This document shows positions 31,358 to 40,205 of a stretch of 49,219 bases of DNA, in pieces. Every line of letters begins with the position of its first letter. Within the stretch, counting starts at the first letter, position 1. The notes under the pieces were generated by a model, which was not told the DNA's origin, ran no database searches, and saw nothing but the letters and a program-made list of their open reading frames with translations. The DNA lies in IMG/VR virus record IMGVR_UViG_3300025759_000152, positions 1 through 49,219 of that record, one strand, 5' to 3'. This stretch comes from a virus. The translations under genes were made by a program, and so were the position numbers.

Positions 31358-34300
31358 TGTCCAAAGTACATGAAGAGTTTTACAGAAGTTTTAACCAAAG
31401 GACTTCTGGTTTAACTAGTGACGATACATCTAGTGTTTATGATACTCCAGAGCCTTTGTTTTCTGGTGATAGTCTTAGTAAAGATGAACTAAAAAAGCAG
31501 CAGTACCTACAGCCTATACGAGATTATATGGTAAAACGTAAAGGTGTAGATTACGCAGATAGAAATGCAGATGAAGTTGTTGATGACTTTGTTCAGCATA
31601 TGAGATACTTTAACTCAAACACTTTATCTACTGCAACTGAAGCTAGATTTGTAAACAAAGCAGATCAGGACACAAAAGAAAAAGCACGAAGAGCATATCA
31701 GATATATGACAACTTAGGTAACGTCTTTGTTAATGATGGTGTGTTTGGTGCTGTTGATGGTGTAAAAGACTACGTGTTTGCTGCAGCTAAAGATCCTACT
31801 AACTACATAGGATTACTTACTGGTGGTATTGCACGTGCAGGTGCTGCAGGGGTAGCTCTGACAAGTAAAAAAACTGTCCAAGAAACTGTACGTAGAGCAG
31901 CACTAGAAGCGGCACAGAGTGGTGCAGGTAAACAAGCAGCAAGAGAAGCTGGCATTGAGGCAGGTAAGATAGCTGCAAAGAGAGCAGTAGCTAGGGGAGC
32001 TACCAGTAAAGCAGCAGACAAGGCAGCAGAAGAAGTAGCTAAACGTGTATCAAAAGAAAAACGAAGAGCATTAGCTAAGAAAGCAGCACAGTCAGAACAA
32101 GATAAACTATTTGATGCAGCTTCATATAAAGCCCTAAAACAAACTATTGCAGCAGACTCTGTAGCTGCTGTGGCTCAAGACATCATGGCTCAGACAACTC
32201 TACTAAGAGCAGGAGCACAGGAGAACTACAGCTATTTACAGACAGGCTTCTCATCTTTGCTAGGTGGTGTAGCAGGGGGAGCACAGCTAGTCTTTGGTAA
32301 AGCTAAAGGTGCATCAGGTCTAGCAGAAGATGTAGATGCAAAGCTTGAGGCTGTTACTAATAGAATTATAGATGGTGCAGCACCACTGCTAAACAAAGAA
32401 GAAAGCAAGAAAGCAGCAGAGGTTATTGAAGAAGCTGCTGATGAATGGAATAAAAAGGTAGAACGTGGGGGTGCATTCTCTTCACAGACTATGCCAGCAG
32501 ACTTAGTTCATGACATAATGTTTGGAACGAACTATAAGAAGAATAAAGAAATAGGTGGCATAGCAAAGATATTCAAAGACAGTGGTAAGAAGTTTGACAG
32601 AAAGAAAACTGTCTCTGATGTTATGACTAATGTAGCACGTAACCTAAGTGAAGAAGATCTGATATCTGTAAATGCTAAGTTAAAAGGTTCTGGCTTGGAG
32701 ATAGGTGAACTAGCTGCAAACAAAGGACAGCTAGGAGACATGCTTGCTAAGAAGATTAGTGATGCAGGTTCTACTTTGAATGTTATGTCTCAGATGCGTA
32801 GAATGTTAGACACATCTATCGTAGCTGCAGAGGACTCTATACAGGCAACACTGAAGAGTGTCGAAGCAAAAGAAGCTGTAGAGCAAGAACTTAAAAGAGC
32901 AGAAGGACTAAGGTATGGTCAGTCTGTATGGAAACGTATGCTTGTTTCTTCTCCAGCTACTACAGCCGTAAACGTGTTTGGCTTTGGTCAGTTCTATATA
33001 GGACAATCTCTAGCTGATATATTTAATTCAACCACCCTTTACGCAAAAGGTTTAGGTCAGATGTATATCAATCCTACTGAGGCCACAAGAACGTTTCAAC
33101 AGGCACGTGTACTAAAGAATATCTTTGGTCAGAAGATGCGTAACTTGCTTGACCCATACACAACTCATGACCAGTACATGAAGTTTTTAGATCAAAACAA
33201 AGACATATCTAAGATACTGTTTGAGACTATGGCAGGTGGTGTAGAAACTTCAGCAAAAAGATATGGTATAAATCCTGATGGCAGTGTAATAAAATATACA
33301 GAGGCTATAGCTGATGCGTCTGCTAAAGCAACTGGTGTTAAGATACAGGATAGCTTTACAAAGTCTCAGATGTTTATGACTGAGATGGATAAGTATCTTC
33401 GTATGACTAAGAACACAACACTAAAGCAAGCCTTAACCGATGACAGTGTGGAGATTAGTGAAGACGTAATACAAGCTGCACTAGACAGTACACTAAAGTC
33501 TGTGTATGCCAAGGATTACACCACAGATGACCAGCTTCTAAAGGGTGTAGCTAAACTAGTTGAATCTGCTTCCAACACTCCTGGAATAGGTTTCATTATA
33601 CCATTCGGTAGGTTCATGAATAATGTTGTAGCCTCTGCTTATCAGTGGTCACCATTAGCTGGATTTACTGTAGTTAAAAACTTTGCTACTAGATCTAAGA
33701 GACAAGGAGTAGATCTGACAGAGCAAGAAGCCTTTGGTAGATTCCTAGTTGGTTCTACTGCATTAGGTCTTGCTATACAGTATGATGAAGAAAGACAACA
33801 AAAAGGTCTTGGTGTATTTGAAGTAGAGACTAGCGGTGGTACTATCATAGATGCTAAGAACACATTTCCGTTCTCCATTTTTCTAGCAACTGGACGTGCT
33901 ATGAATAAGTACCTGAAGGGTGAACCTGTACCTAGAGAACTACAAACAGAGGTGCTTACACAGCTTGCTGTAGGGCAGGTAGCAAGGGATACACAGTTCG
34001 GTAATGACTTGTTAAATGTTATGGATACCTTGTTAAACTTCGATGAAGGGCAACGTGGTGCACAAGCAGATGCATTCTTTAAGGCAACAGGTAATGTAGT
34101 AGCAGGTGTTACAAGACCGATAGACTTTGTTAATAAAACATTCGGATACATAGCAGGTAATGACGGTGTCAAAGATGTAAGACAAGCTGAAGGTATGAAT
34201 ATATTTACTCAGTCTGCCACTAAGTATGTTGACAATATTTTTGAAGCATTAGCTGATGGTATAGATGCAGTAGCTGGAACTGAGCTAGGTAAAGACTCAG

Positions 34301-34848
34301 TAACAGGTGAGGAACTTAGAGTAGCAACAAGAGAAGGAGAGGTATATGATCCTGCTCCTTTGACTCGTATCTTTGGTCTTACTGTAAAACCTGCAAGGAC
34401 AGCTACAGAGAAAGCATACTCAATGTCTGACATGTTTGCATTTACTGCTAGTGAGAGAACTAAGATACCAGCCTACGATAAAATCTTTAATGGGTTTGTA
34501 GCCCCTATCTTAGAAAAAGAAATAGCAAGGTTGACAAACACTAAAGCTTATAGAGAAGGTAGTGATACAGACAGAAGACAACTACTGAAAAAGAAAGTCA
34601 GTAACGTAAAGAAAGCTGTAAGAAAGCGTATGCAAGAAGGTTATATGGGGGAAGAGGAATCACGTCTAAGTTTAGCAGCTAAAGTATCAGGCAAGCCCAA
34701 AGAGTTACAAAGGGAAGCAATGCGTATGGCTAAAGAACAATTTAATATAGACGGTAGTATAGAAGACATGGACTTCAGGGAACTGAGTATCCTGTTAAAC
34801 TATATGGATTATCTGAGAGACATATATAATACAGCATCTAAGATATAA
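31357..34848 (+). CDS. Largest internal virion (ejection) protein
   Basis: A 1163-residue protein, last of the plus-strand arm. After about 130 residues there is a glycine-rich hydrophobic patch (GLLTGGIARAGAAGVAL), then a very alanine/lysine-rich helical stretch (about 170-260), a second hydrophobic patch (FSSLLGGVAGGAQLVFG), and long helical regions to the end. Size, helicity and terminal position recall T7 gp16-like ejection proteins, but I see no transglycosylase motif here; that activity is in the separate 27278 gene. It is followed by a strong terminator. Confidence 0.75.
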   Translation: MSKVHEEFYRSFNQRTSGLTSDDTSSVYDTPEPLFSGDSLSKDELKKQQYLQPIRDYMVKRKGVDYADRNADEVVDDFVQHMRYFNSNTLSTATEARFVNKADQDTKEKARRAYQIYDNLGNVFVNDGVFGAVDGVKDYVFAAAKDPTNYIGLLTGGIARAGAAGVALTSKKTVQETVRRAALEAAQSGAGKQAAREAGIEAGKIAAKRAVARGATSKAADKAAEEVAKRVSKEKRRALAKKAAQSEQDKLFDAASYKALKQTIAADSVAAVAQDIMAQTTLLRAGAQENYSYLQTGFSSLLGGVAGGAQLVFGKAKGASGLAEDVDAKLEAVTNRIIDGAAPLLNKEESKKAAEVIEEAADEWNKKVERGGAFSSQTMPADLVHDIMFGTNYKKNKEIGGIAKIFKDSGKKFDRKKTVSDVMTNVARNLSEEDLISVNAKLKGSGLEIGELAANKGQLGDMLAKKISDAGSTLNVMSQMRRMLDTSIVAAEDSIQATLKSVEAKEAVEQELKRAEGLRYGQSVWKRMLVSSPATTAVNVFGFGQFYIGQSLADIFNSTTLYAKGLGQMYINPTEATRTFQQARVLKNIFGQKMRNLLDPYTTHDQYMKFLDQNKDISKILFETMAGGVETSAKRYGINPDGSVIKYTEAIADASAKATGVKIQDSFTKSQMFMTEMDKYLRMTKNTTLKQALTDDSVEISEDVIQAALDSTLKSVYAKDYTTDDQLLKGVAKLVESASNTPGIGFIIPFGRFMNNVVASAYQWSPLAGFTVVKNFATRSKRQGVDLTEQEAFGRFLVGSTALGLAIQYDEERQQKGLGVFEVETSGGTIIDAKNTFPFSIFLATGRAMNKYLKGEPVPRELQTEVLTQLAVGQVARDTQFGNDLLNVMDTLLNFDEGQRGAQADAFFKATGNVVAGVTRPIDFVNKTFGYIAGNDGVKDVRQAEGMNIFTQSATKYVDNIFEALADGIDAVAGTELGKDSVTGEELRVATREGEVYDPAPLTRIFGLTVKPARTATEKAYSMSDMFAFTASERTKIPAYDKIFNGFVAPILEKEIARLTNTKAYREGSDTDRRQLLKKKVSNVKKAVRKRMQEGYMGEEESRLSLAAKVSGKPKELQREAMRMAKEQFNIDGSIEDMDFRELSILLNYMDYLRDIYNTASKI

Positions 34849-34854
34849 AAGAAG

Positions 34855-34878
34855 AGGCCGCATTTAGCGGCCTTTTTT
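34855..34878. terminator. Strong bidirectional intrinsic terminator
   Basis: AGGCCGC-ATTTA-GCGGCCT is a seven-pair GC-rich stem with a five-base loop, followed on the plus strand by TTTTTT (34873-34878) and, read on the minus strand, by a TCTTCTTTTATA tract. It lies between the convergent plus-strand virion arm and minus-strand replication arm and should stop both. Confidence 0.92.
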
Positions 34879-34881
34879 ATT

Positions 34882-35433
34882 TTATGCTACTTTACTTTTA
34901 GTCTCTTCAACAACAGAGCATTTATCAAGTATAGTTTTGGCTTGTTCAATACTTAACTTAAACCATTCACCTCTCCTCTCTTGTGCAATCTTACCTGCTG
35001 CTTTGTGTGCCTCTGCTTCAGCAGCACGTCTGTTGTTTGTCACAACTACGTGTTCTACTTTGTAGTCTCTAAAAGGACTACTAGTCTGATAGCCATTACA
35101 TCTATCGTCAGCATCTATTGCCATTCCTATCTTAACCCACTCAGGCCAAGCAGGATTAGTAATAGCATACACGTATCCTTCCTTAATAGAGTCTAACTTA
35201 TATGTACCATCAAAGGCTGCATCACTAAAAGTTTTGTAGCGTCCAGGTTTGTATAGTGGATGTGACTTTGATATGTACTTACCATTTACAAACATTCGTC
35301 CTTTGTTATGAGGGCCTTCACGTTTATTTCTACAGTCACAACAAATATAAAATTTTTTTCTTATATTACCACATGTCCAGTTTACTTTTGGTATTAGTTT
35401 AACATCGCATGTCATGCAATTTTTATCTGCCAT
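34882..35433 (-). CDS. T5orf172/GIY-YIG-type protein with zinc ribbon
   Basis: Start ATG 35433 has AAAGGAG five bases upstream and overlaps the previous stop as TAATG; an upstream ATG at 35469 is less likely. The 183-residue product begins with paired cysteines (CMTCDVKL near residue 6 and ICCDCRNK near 32), a probable zinc ribbon, and has a C-terminal domain EGYVYAITNPAWPEWVKIGM...RCNGYQTSSPF...EAEAHKAAG...RGEWFKL, the pattern of the T5orf172/MUG113 branch of GIY-YIG nucleases. It may cut DNA or act as a mobile nuclease; which substrate is unknown. Last gene of the minus-strand row. Confidence 0.8.
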   Translation of the reverse strand: MADKNCMTCDVKLIPKVNWTCGNIRKKFYICCDCRNKREGPHNKGRMFVNGKYISKSHPLYKPGRYKTFSDAAFDGTYKLDSIKEGYVYAITNPAWPEWVKIGMAIDADDRCNGYQTSSPFRDYKVEHVVVTNNRRAAEAEAHKAAGKIAQERRGEWFKLSIEQAKTILDKCSVVEETKSKVA

Positions 35434-35633
35434 TACAACTCCTTTGGCATTTGTGTACACCATACCCAATAATCTGCTTTAAAATCATAGTCAGGTTTGG
35501 TAGCATCTAATGTATCTCTACGTGCTTGTGCTGCTTCGTGGCACGACTCTACACTGGGATATAAGATGTTGTCACTCATAACCATTGGCTTCCCATCAAA
35601 TATAAACAGTGCTATTAAAACCCAAAAACCCAT
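35433..35633 (-). CDS. Short protein with hydrophobic leader and two cysteines
   Basis: A 66-residue protein, GGAG six bases before its ATG. The N terminus MGFWVLIALFIFDGKP looks like a signal or membrane segment; the rest is polar with cysteines at about 30 (VESCHEAA) and 59 (WVWCTQMP), spaced for one disulphide. This plan is shared with the protein at 47524, which suggests that both are envelope-directed. It is coupled to the gene after it by TAATG, and its last codons supply the ribosome binding site. Function unknown. Confidence 0.65.
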   Translation of the reverse strand: MGFWVLIALFIFDGKPMVMSDNILYPSVESCHEAAQARRDTLDATKPDYDFKADYWVWCTQMPKEL

Positions 35634-35642
35634 TACTTACTC

Positions 35643-37541
35643 CTATGTTATATCTACTACTTCACACACATCACCAGAGCAAGCAAAAGTTTGACTGGAC
35701 TTAGTGTTATCTTCTTGTTCATACTCTGAAAGTTTACTCCAGTCAATCTTTTCTGGCATACATGACAGTAACATTTCATAGTCATGCTTACCACAGTCTT
35801 GATAAGGTGCTTGCTGATAGGTATGATCTGAGTGTGGTAAAAATGACACACCTGACATTTCATCAAAGTGTTTATAAACGAATGCCCCCACCTCTAGCCA
35901 CTCGTCATCTCGTACTGATATCGTTACACTAGGTTTATGCTCACACCAATGGCGTTGGTACATGAGCCATGTCTCTAGCTGTTCAATAGCAGTCATGTCG
36001 TTACGTGTCACAGCATCGTCTGGTGATTTAACAGGGAAGCTGAACACAGTTGTAGTGTCACCCTTGAATACACATGGTTCGTTAGGAACTTTCTGATCTA
36101 TCATAAACTGTGTGAGGGGATCTTTATTATCACCTCGTACAGTACGGATGTAATATGGAGAGTGACGAGCATGTATACCACTGGCACTGTCAACCAACTG
36201 TGAGACAGTACCCGAAGGTTTGACACAGGTAATAGCAGCAGACTGAGGTATGCCAAGCAACTCAGCATATTCAGCATTAGTATCCACTGCGATAGTTCGT
36301 AGTTCATTTAATGTTTTCTCCAAGTTAGAATTAACTGCAGTCATCAATGGATTGTCCATGATACCTGTTAGTGATACACCTAAGAGTCTTTCTTCTTCTG
36401 TGTTTCTTTGCCAGACTTTCCGTAGATATGGAAATCGGGTGAAGGAAGATTGAATAGTGCCAAGAATCGTAGCCAACTTGACTTTACGCTTGAGCGTATC
36501 CAGTGTGTCAGTTGCCCTAACGACAACCTCAGTAAGATTGCAGAACTGATACGGCCTAAGTATGATCTCACTGCAAGGATTAGTTCCAAACTCATGGTTG
36601 GGATCACGCCTACCATATTTCTCAGCTTGTTTCTTGGATGCTTCACGATTAAATATACCTCTCTCACCAGACTTACTCTCTACTAGAGCAGTCCATTCTC
36701 GCATGAATGTTTCGATGTCAGGCTTCTCTGTATAGGACACACTATTGTTAGCTAACGCACGATGTGCTGCTGTTTCCCACCACTGCCCTGACTTAGCATG
36801 ACGCATACGGTCATCACTAAGGTTAGACAAAGAGATCATAGCACTACGTCTGACACCACCTACTACAACTATCTGACCTATGAAACACATTAAGTCGTGG
36901 CATTCCATAGAAGATAGCTTACGTCCTTGTGCCAACTTGAAGGTTGTAACTGTGAAGTTAAACAACTCGACAAGAGGACCAGGACCACTGGCTCTACCCC
37001 CAAAAGTTTTTAGTCTAGCACCTGCAGGTCTTACCTTAGATACATCCCACTTAGGTATTTCACCTGCCCACAGTAATGCTAATAGCTGTCTGTATGCTTT
37101 AGCCCAACCCTCTTTGCTATCCTTAACAACAATGGTTGTCTCACTATCAAATAACTCAGGTACTTCAGGTAGCTGCTGTACGAACTGGCGTTCCACACTA
37201 AAGCCTACACCTGTACCACACAACAGTATAAACATAGCTTCATCGAAAGACTTAGGGTCATCCACTGGTAGGTAGCTACAGTTGTATCCTGCTGTGTTAT
37301 CTCTATCCAACGCAGCACCACTAGTCATCATGGCTCTCATGCTTGGCATTACTTCTAGTCCAAGTATGGCTTGCTCTATTTGATTTACCCATGAGTCGTT
37401 GCCTAGCTTTGGACGTACAACGTTATCAACGTATCGTCCTACTGTCTCAGCCCATGACTCACGGCCTTTACCGTCAATGTACTTTGCGTACCGTGATTGG
37501 TGTATAAAACTCTGATAGTCTGTTGGTAATAAGTTACTCAT
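35643..37541 (-). CDS. Class II ribonucleotide reductase, monomeric type
   Basis: A 632-residue enzyme making deoxynucleotides from ribonucleotides with adenosylcobalamin. Active-site cysteine and glutamate are in NPCSEIIL (Cys323, Glu325); the redox partner cysteine is in AGYNCSYLP (Cys88), and the C-terminal shuttle pair is ACSGDVCEV (Cys621, Cys626). VKPSGTVSQLVDSASGIHAR is the conserved glycine/serine loop. No class I radical subunit gene is present, which agrees with class II. B12-dependent reductases are common in marine phages. Start overlaps the MazG stop as ATGA. It should supply dNTPs from host RNA pools during replication. Confidence 0.92.
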   Translation of the reverse strand: MSNLLPTDYQSFIHQSRYAKYIDGKGRESWAETVGRYVDNVVRPKLGNDSWVNQIEQAILGLEVMPSMRAMMTSGAALDRDNTAGYNCSYLPVDDPKSFDEAMFILLCGTGVGFSVERQFVQQLPEVPELFDSETTIVVKDSKEGWAKAYRQLLALLWAGEIPKWDVSKVRPAGARLKTFGGRASGPGPLVELFNFTVTTFKLAQGRKLSSMECHDLMCFIGQIVVVGGVRRSAMISLSNLSDDRMRHAKSGQWWETAAHRALANNSVSYTEKPDIETFMREWTALVESKSGERGIFNREASKKQAEKYGRRDPNHEFGTNPCSEIILRPYQFCNLTEVVVRATDTLDTLKRKVKLATILGTIQSSFTRFPYLRKVWQRNTEEERLLGVSLTGIMDNPLMTAVNSNLEKTLNELRTIAVDTNAEYAELLGIPQSAAITCVKPSGTVSQLVDSASGIHARHSPYYIRTVRGDNKDPLTQFMIDQKVPNEPCVFKGDTTTVFSFPVKSPDDAVTRNDMTAIEQLETWLMYQRHWCEHKPSVTISVRDDEWLEVGAFVYKHFDEMSGVSFLPHSDHTYQQAPYQDCGKHDYEMLLSCMPEKIDWSKLSEYEQEDNTKSSQTFACSGDVCEVVDIT

Positions 37542-37894
37542 CTTTTGTCTCCACTCCCTTGTAACGTACCTCGTTCTTGTCTACTCTTTAGCTTGGCTAA
37601 GTTCTTTAGTGCTACCTCTGCCATGTCTATCTCTAGGTCACGACACAGTGCAGCAATATACCACAACACATCACCAATCTCTGCAGCAATAGCATCCTTG
37701 TCAAACGTACCATCACGCAGCATCTTCTTGATCTTGCCTTGTACTTCACCTGCTTCATTACCCAAGCCCAACGCAGGATATATGATAGGGTCAGTATAGA
37801 TAGCAGTCTTCACTGCCTCCTGTTGATAGTAACTCATATCTATAATAGGTGACTGCATATCTGCAAAGTGATCTATGTCTTCTTGTGTTATCAT
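37538..37894 (-). CDS. MazG-like nucleotide pyrophosphohydrolase
   Basis: A 118-residue all-helical protein with the MazG metal-binding pattern: GLGNEAGEVQGKIKKMLR (ExxE type) and AAEIGDVLWYIAALCRDL (ExxD). Such phage enzymes hydrolyse (d)NTPs to monophosphates, and have been proposed to alter host alarmone or nucleotide pools. AAGGAG lies directly upstream. It lies between a small acidic gene and ribonucleotide reductase and overlaps both by four bases, so all three should be made together. Confidence 0.9.
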   Translation of the reverse strand: MITQEDIDHFADMQSPIIDMSYYQQEAVKTAIYTDPIIYPALGLGNEAGEVQGKIKKMLRDGTFDKDAIAAEIGDVLWYIAALCRDLEIDMAEVALKNLAKLKSRQERGTLQGSGDKR

Positions 37895-38064
37895 TGTCTC
37901 TCCTTAACAATTAAGTTATGTATCTTTACATCATCTACATCGTGCATAAGATTAGATATCAAATCATGCACATCTTCTTCGTGTCCATCTTCATGAGATG
38001 ATAATATGTTATTGTCCTCGTCTACTTCAATGAGGTACATCACACTAAATTTTTTATTACTCAT
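37891..38064 (-). CDS. Small acidic protein, 57 aa
   Basis: An open frame that fills the space between MazG and DUF3310, with ATGA overlaps at both ends, which strongly supports it. The product starts MSNKKFSVMYLIEVDEDNN and is rich in D, E and H (HEDGHEEDVHDL), predicted to be a beta-hairpin plus helix. Its terminal codons contain the AAGGAG of the MazG gene. No family is recognised. The length and charge would suit a small inhibitor or DNA-mimic-like protein, but this is speculation. Confidence 0.7.
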   Translation of the reverse strand: MSNKKFSVMYLIEVDEDNNILSSHEDGHEEDVHDLISNLMHDVDDVKIHNLIVKERQ

Positions 38065-38363
38065 TTGTGCTTCTCTTTATATACCTCAATAAGTTTTTTT
38101 AGATACCACTCTGCCTTTTGTAAGTCTTGTAGGCCACCCTTGTAGTTGTACCGCCATATATATTTCATTACATTACCCTGTAGGTATCCTTCTTTGTTTT
38201 GATTAGTCGCAGCCATGATAGCATCAATACATTCTACGCCACCTACATTATAGTGAAATGGTTTGTTCACCAAATCTTCCTTAAACATTTCATTTAACTT
38301 TTCATCTGAAAAATCTTTGAAGACATCTTCTATAGTAAATTCTTCTTCTTCTTTTTTGCTCAT
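38061..38363 (-). CDS. DUF3310 protein, nucleotide kinase-like
   Basis: A 100-residue protein with the DUF3310 signature: PFHYNVGGVECIDAIMAA, GYLQGNVMKYIWRYNYKGG and LQDLQKAEWYLKKLIE. The domain occurs in T7 gp1.7, a nucleoside monophosphate kinase, and in many phages. The N-terminal 35 residues are an acidic extension. Overlaps by four bases (ATGA) with both neighbours. With MazG and ribonucleotide reductase it makes a dNTP supply set; activity of this short version is not proven. Confidence 0.88.
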   Translation of the reverse strand: MSKKEEEEFTIEDVFKDFSDEKLNEMFKEDLVNKPFHYNVGGVECIDAIMAATNQNKEGYLQGNVMKYIWRYNYKGGLQDLQKAEWYLKKLIEVYKEKHK

Positions 38364-38716
38364 GCTTCACCCAATGTTTTTGTCCACTTAGTTAATTTAA
38401 TTACGTTACCTTCTTTGGTATACTCCATTTCTTTTTCTATTTCAAGTTCTGTTTCAGCATAAGCTTTAGGAAACATTTGTTTTACTAGTTCTACCCTAGC
38501 ATCATCAAAGTAATCATATAGTTCTGGATAGTCATCTAATACATTCGTTGTAGCTGCCATAGTCATAGCTAAATCCATAGCTGCTCTCATAGCCATAGGA
38601 TGTTGATTACCGCCAAACACTAGTCCTGTTTTTAACGCACCATCCCATTCACCATTCTCATCTAGTTCTGGCTTTATAACAATAGCAACTTCACCGTCTT
38701 CTATTTCATGACCCAT
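38360..38716 (-). CDS. Unknown acidic protein, 118 aa
   Basis: Starts with TAATG overlap after the endonuclease gene (AGGAGA just upstream). The N-terminal half is beta-rich (EVAIVIKPELDENGEWDGAL, KTGLVFGG); the middle is helical and methionine-rich (HPMAMRAAMDLAMTMAATTN); the rest is acidic. I do not recognise the family. Between a Holliday-junction nuclease and a nucleotide-metabolism gene, it is probably an early replication-associated protein. Confidence 0.65.
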   Translation of the reverse strand: MGHEIEDGEVAIVIKPELDENGEWDGALKTGLVFGGNQHPMAMRAAMDLAMTMAATTNVLDDYPELYDYFDDARVELVKQMFPKAYAETELEIEKEMEYTKEGNVIKLTKWTKTLGEA

Positions 38717-39150
38717 TAAGATCTCCTTTTAACTACGACACGCTGCTCTTTCATGCGCTTGCCTTTTTCTAATAACCAACCTTCAGGTATAACACGATGC
38801 GCCCACTTGAAACCTTTTTGTTCACACCAATCACAGTACCTTGACTTGGCTCCCTTATATAACCTAGCTTTAGCATTACTAAATACAAACCTTATATCTA
38901 ACTTTGGATGTTGTCTTTGTATTTCTAAATGTTTGCGCCTATCTGCAGGACTAAATATTCCTTTTGTTTCTATGATGATACCATTGTCTAATTCAAAATC
39001 AGGAGTGTATGTACGATAGCGTAAGTCTTCCCATTCTATCTTTAACTTCTCATACTCTACTGTCTTTTGTCTAGTCTTGAGGAAAGCAGCAGCCTCTTGT
39101 TCGAGGCCACTGCGATATAACTTTTTGTTATGTCTCCTTTGTACCATCAT
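38716..39150 (-). CDS. Endonuclease I, Holliday junction resolvase (T7 gp3-like)
   Basis: A 144-residue nuclease with the complete T7 endonuclease I pattern: SGLEQEAAAFL (Glu17), YTPDFELDNGIIIETKGIF (Asp51, Glu61, Lys63), RRKHLEIQRQHPKLDIRFVF, KARLYKGAKSRYCDWCEQKG and RVIPEGWL. These correspond to Glu20, Asp55, Glu65 and Lys67 of T7. It cuts branched DNA before packaging and may help to degrade host DNA. The start is one of two adjacent ATG codons at 39150 or 39147. It overlaps the previous gene by 23 bases. Confidence 0.92.
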   Translation of the reverse strand: MMVQRRHNKKLYRSGLEQEAAAFLKTRQKTVEYEKLKIEWEDLRYRTYTPDFELDNGIIIETKGIFSPADRRKHLEIQRQHPKLDIRFVFSNAKARLYKGAKSRYCDWCEQKGFKWAHRVIPEGWLLEKGKRMKEQRVVVKRRS

Positions 39151-39352
39151 CTTCCTTGTCTACAGATTCTAGTAACTTACCAAGTAAGAAGTCTCTACGA
39201 TCATTGAAGATAGCTACCAAATATTTGTATCGAACTAACTCTCGTTCTGCAGCACTTGCTTCAGCAAAGATACCATTTTGTTCTTCATTGAAGTCATCTG
39301 TTTGTAGTACTCGTTCTTTATCATCTTCTAGTTTAATTGTAATTTTAGCCAT
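39128..39352 (-). CDS. Small unknown protein, 74 aa
   Basis: ATG 39352 is preceded by GGAG within the exonuclease gene's last codons. The product begins with a short beta segment (MAKITIKLEDDKERVLQTDD) and then a charged helix (AAERELVRYKYLVAIFNDRR). No motif is recognised. Tight packing between an exonuclease and a resolvase suggests a role in DNA metabolism, for instance as a small regulator. Confidence 0.7.
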   Translation of the reverse strand: MAKITIKLEDDKERVLQTDDFNEEQNGIFAEASAAERELVRYKYLVAIFNDRRDFLLGKLLESVDKEDDGTKET

Positions 39353-40205
39353 TGCTATCTCCTATAAATACATAATCCACTTCAGGTGGATTGCTTGATT
39401 TAGATACCCTTGAGGGTAGTGTTTGTAGTGTTTCCCAACACTTATGTTTATAGCTACAAAACTTACATGCACTGTTGAGTACAAGGTTGCCTGATTGCTT
39501 CTTGTAGTATGTCTCTGGTACAGGTTCAAAGCATCTCTTGAACGGCTTATCTTTCTCTATATAATTTACCGTTTCTTGGATGTCCTGTAATACCTTCTCA
39601 GAGTCAACGTCCGAAGCACTGACATACTTAAACTCACCGTTACCTTTGTTGACCACCCACCAACCGCCAACTTCTTTTCCTGCGGCCTTAGAATAACCAA
39701 CTAATTGTGGGATGTAACCGAAGCCATCACCCTTCTGTAAAGATTCGAATGAGTCAAACTTATTCTGGTATGACCAAGGTGACGCAGACTTAACATCATC
39801 TATCTTGCCATCCATTTCCATGTCGTACTCACCGTTGATCTCCTGTCCATCAGGCAGCTTGAGTGTGACAGTATCATTGTCTTTGAACTCAGCACCTGCT
39901 GCACGTAGTAATCCTTTGAACACAGCCTCAACAATGTCACCAAGGATCATGTTCATCAGGAAGTGTGGAGGTAATGGTATCTTATCTTCAGGGTCATTCT
40001 TCTCAAACCACAACTGGCATGTAGGTCTGCCTATGTTAGACATACGTAGCTTGAACTCGTCACGTGGACCAGAGTTAAACTGTTTGTCTAAAGCAGACTT
40101 AACATCGGAGGCAACCTGATTGGCTACCTCCTCTGTCATAGTAGCTTCACCAGACATAGCCTTCTGCAAAAAGCTAAAGACTTGTAGTTCAGCAGGGTGG
40201 TTCAT
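39345..40205 (-). CDS. Cas4-like PD-(D/E)XK exonuclease
   Basis: A 286-residue nuclease. GEYDMEMDGKIDDVKS supplies the acidic positions and DVKS (Asp137, Lys139) of the PD-(D/E)XK core, and IPQLVGYSKA (Gln167, Tyr171) the QxxxY helix of the RecB/Cas4 branch. Cys63 (RPTCQLWF) and the C-terminal trio CKFCSYKHKC (247, 250, 256) form the four-cysteine iron-sulphur site of Cas4-type enzymes. Expected to resect DNA ends for recombination or host DNA breakdown. Start overlaps the preceding stop as TAATG, coupling it to the putative single-strand-binding protein. Confidence 0.88.
   Translation of the reverse strand: MNHPAELQVFSFLQKAMSGEATMTEEVANQVASDVKSALDKQFNSGPRDEFKLRMSNIGRPTCQLWFEKNDPEDKIPLPPHFLMNMILGDIVEAVFKGLLRAAGAEFKDNDTVTLKLPDGQEINGEYDMEMDGKIDDVKSASPWSYQNKFDSFESLQKGDGFGYIPQLVGYSKAAGKEVGGWWVVNKGNGEFKYVSASDVDSEKVLQDIQETVNYIEKDKPFKRCFEPVPETYYKKQSGNLVLNSACKFCSYKHKCWETLQTLPSRVSKSSNPPEVDYVFIGDSNG

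Noticed and set aside
33642-34172. 176-codon minus-strand frame in the largest internal protein gene
   Set aside because: Serine/leucine/cysteine-rich composition typical of an antisense shadow; no SD sequence, no known domain.
36880-37275. 131-codon plus-strand frame opposite ribonucleotide reductase
   Set aside because: Antisense to the conserved reductase; composition is that of a shadow and the reductase motifs are intact.
39740-39760. GATTCGAATGAG as remnant of a tRNA T-arm (attP)
   Set aside because: It lies within the coding sequence of the Cas4-like nuclease, is only a short match, and is far from the recombinase gene.
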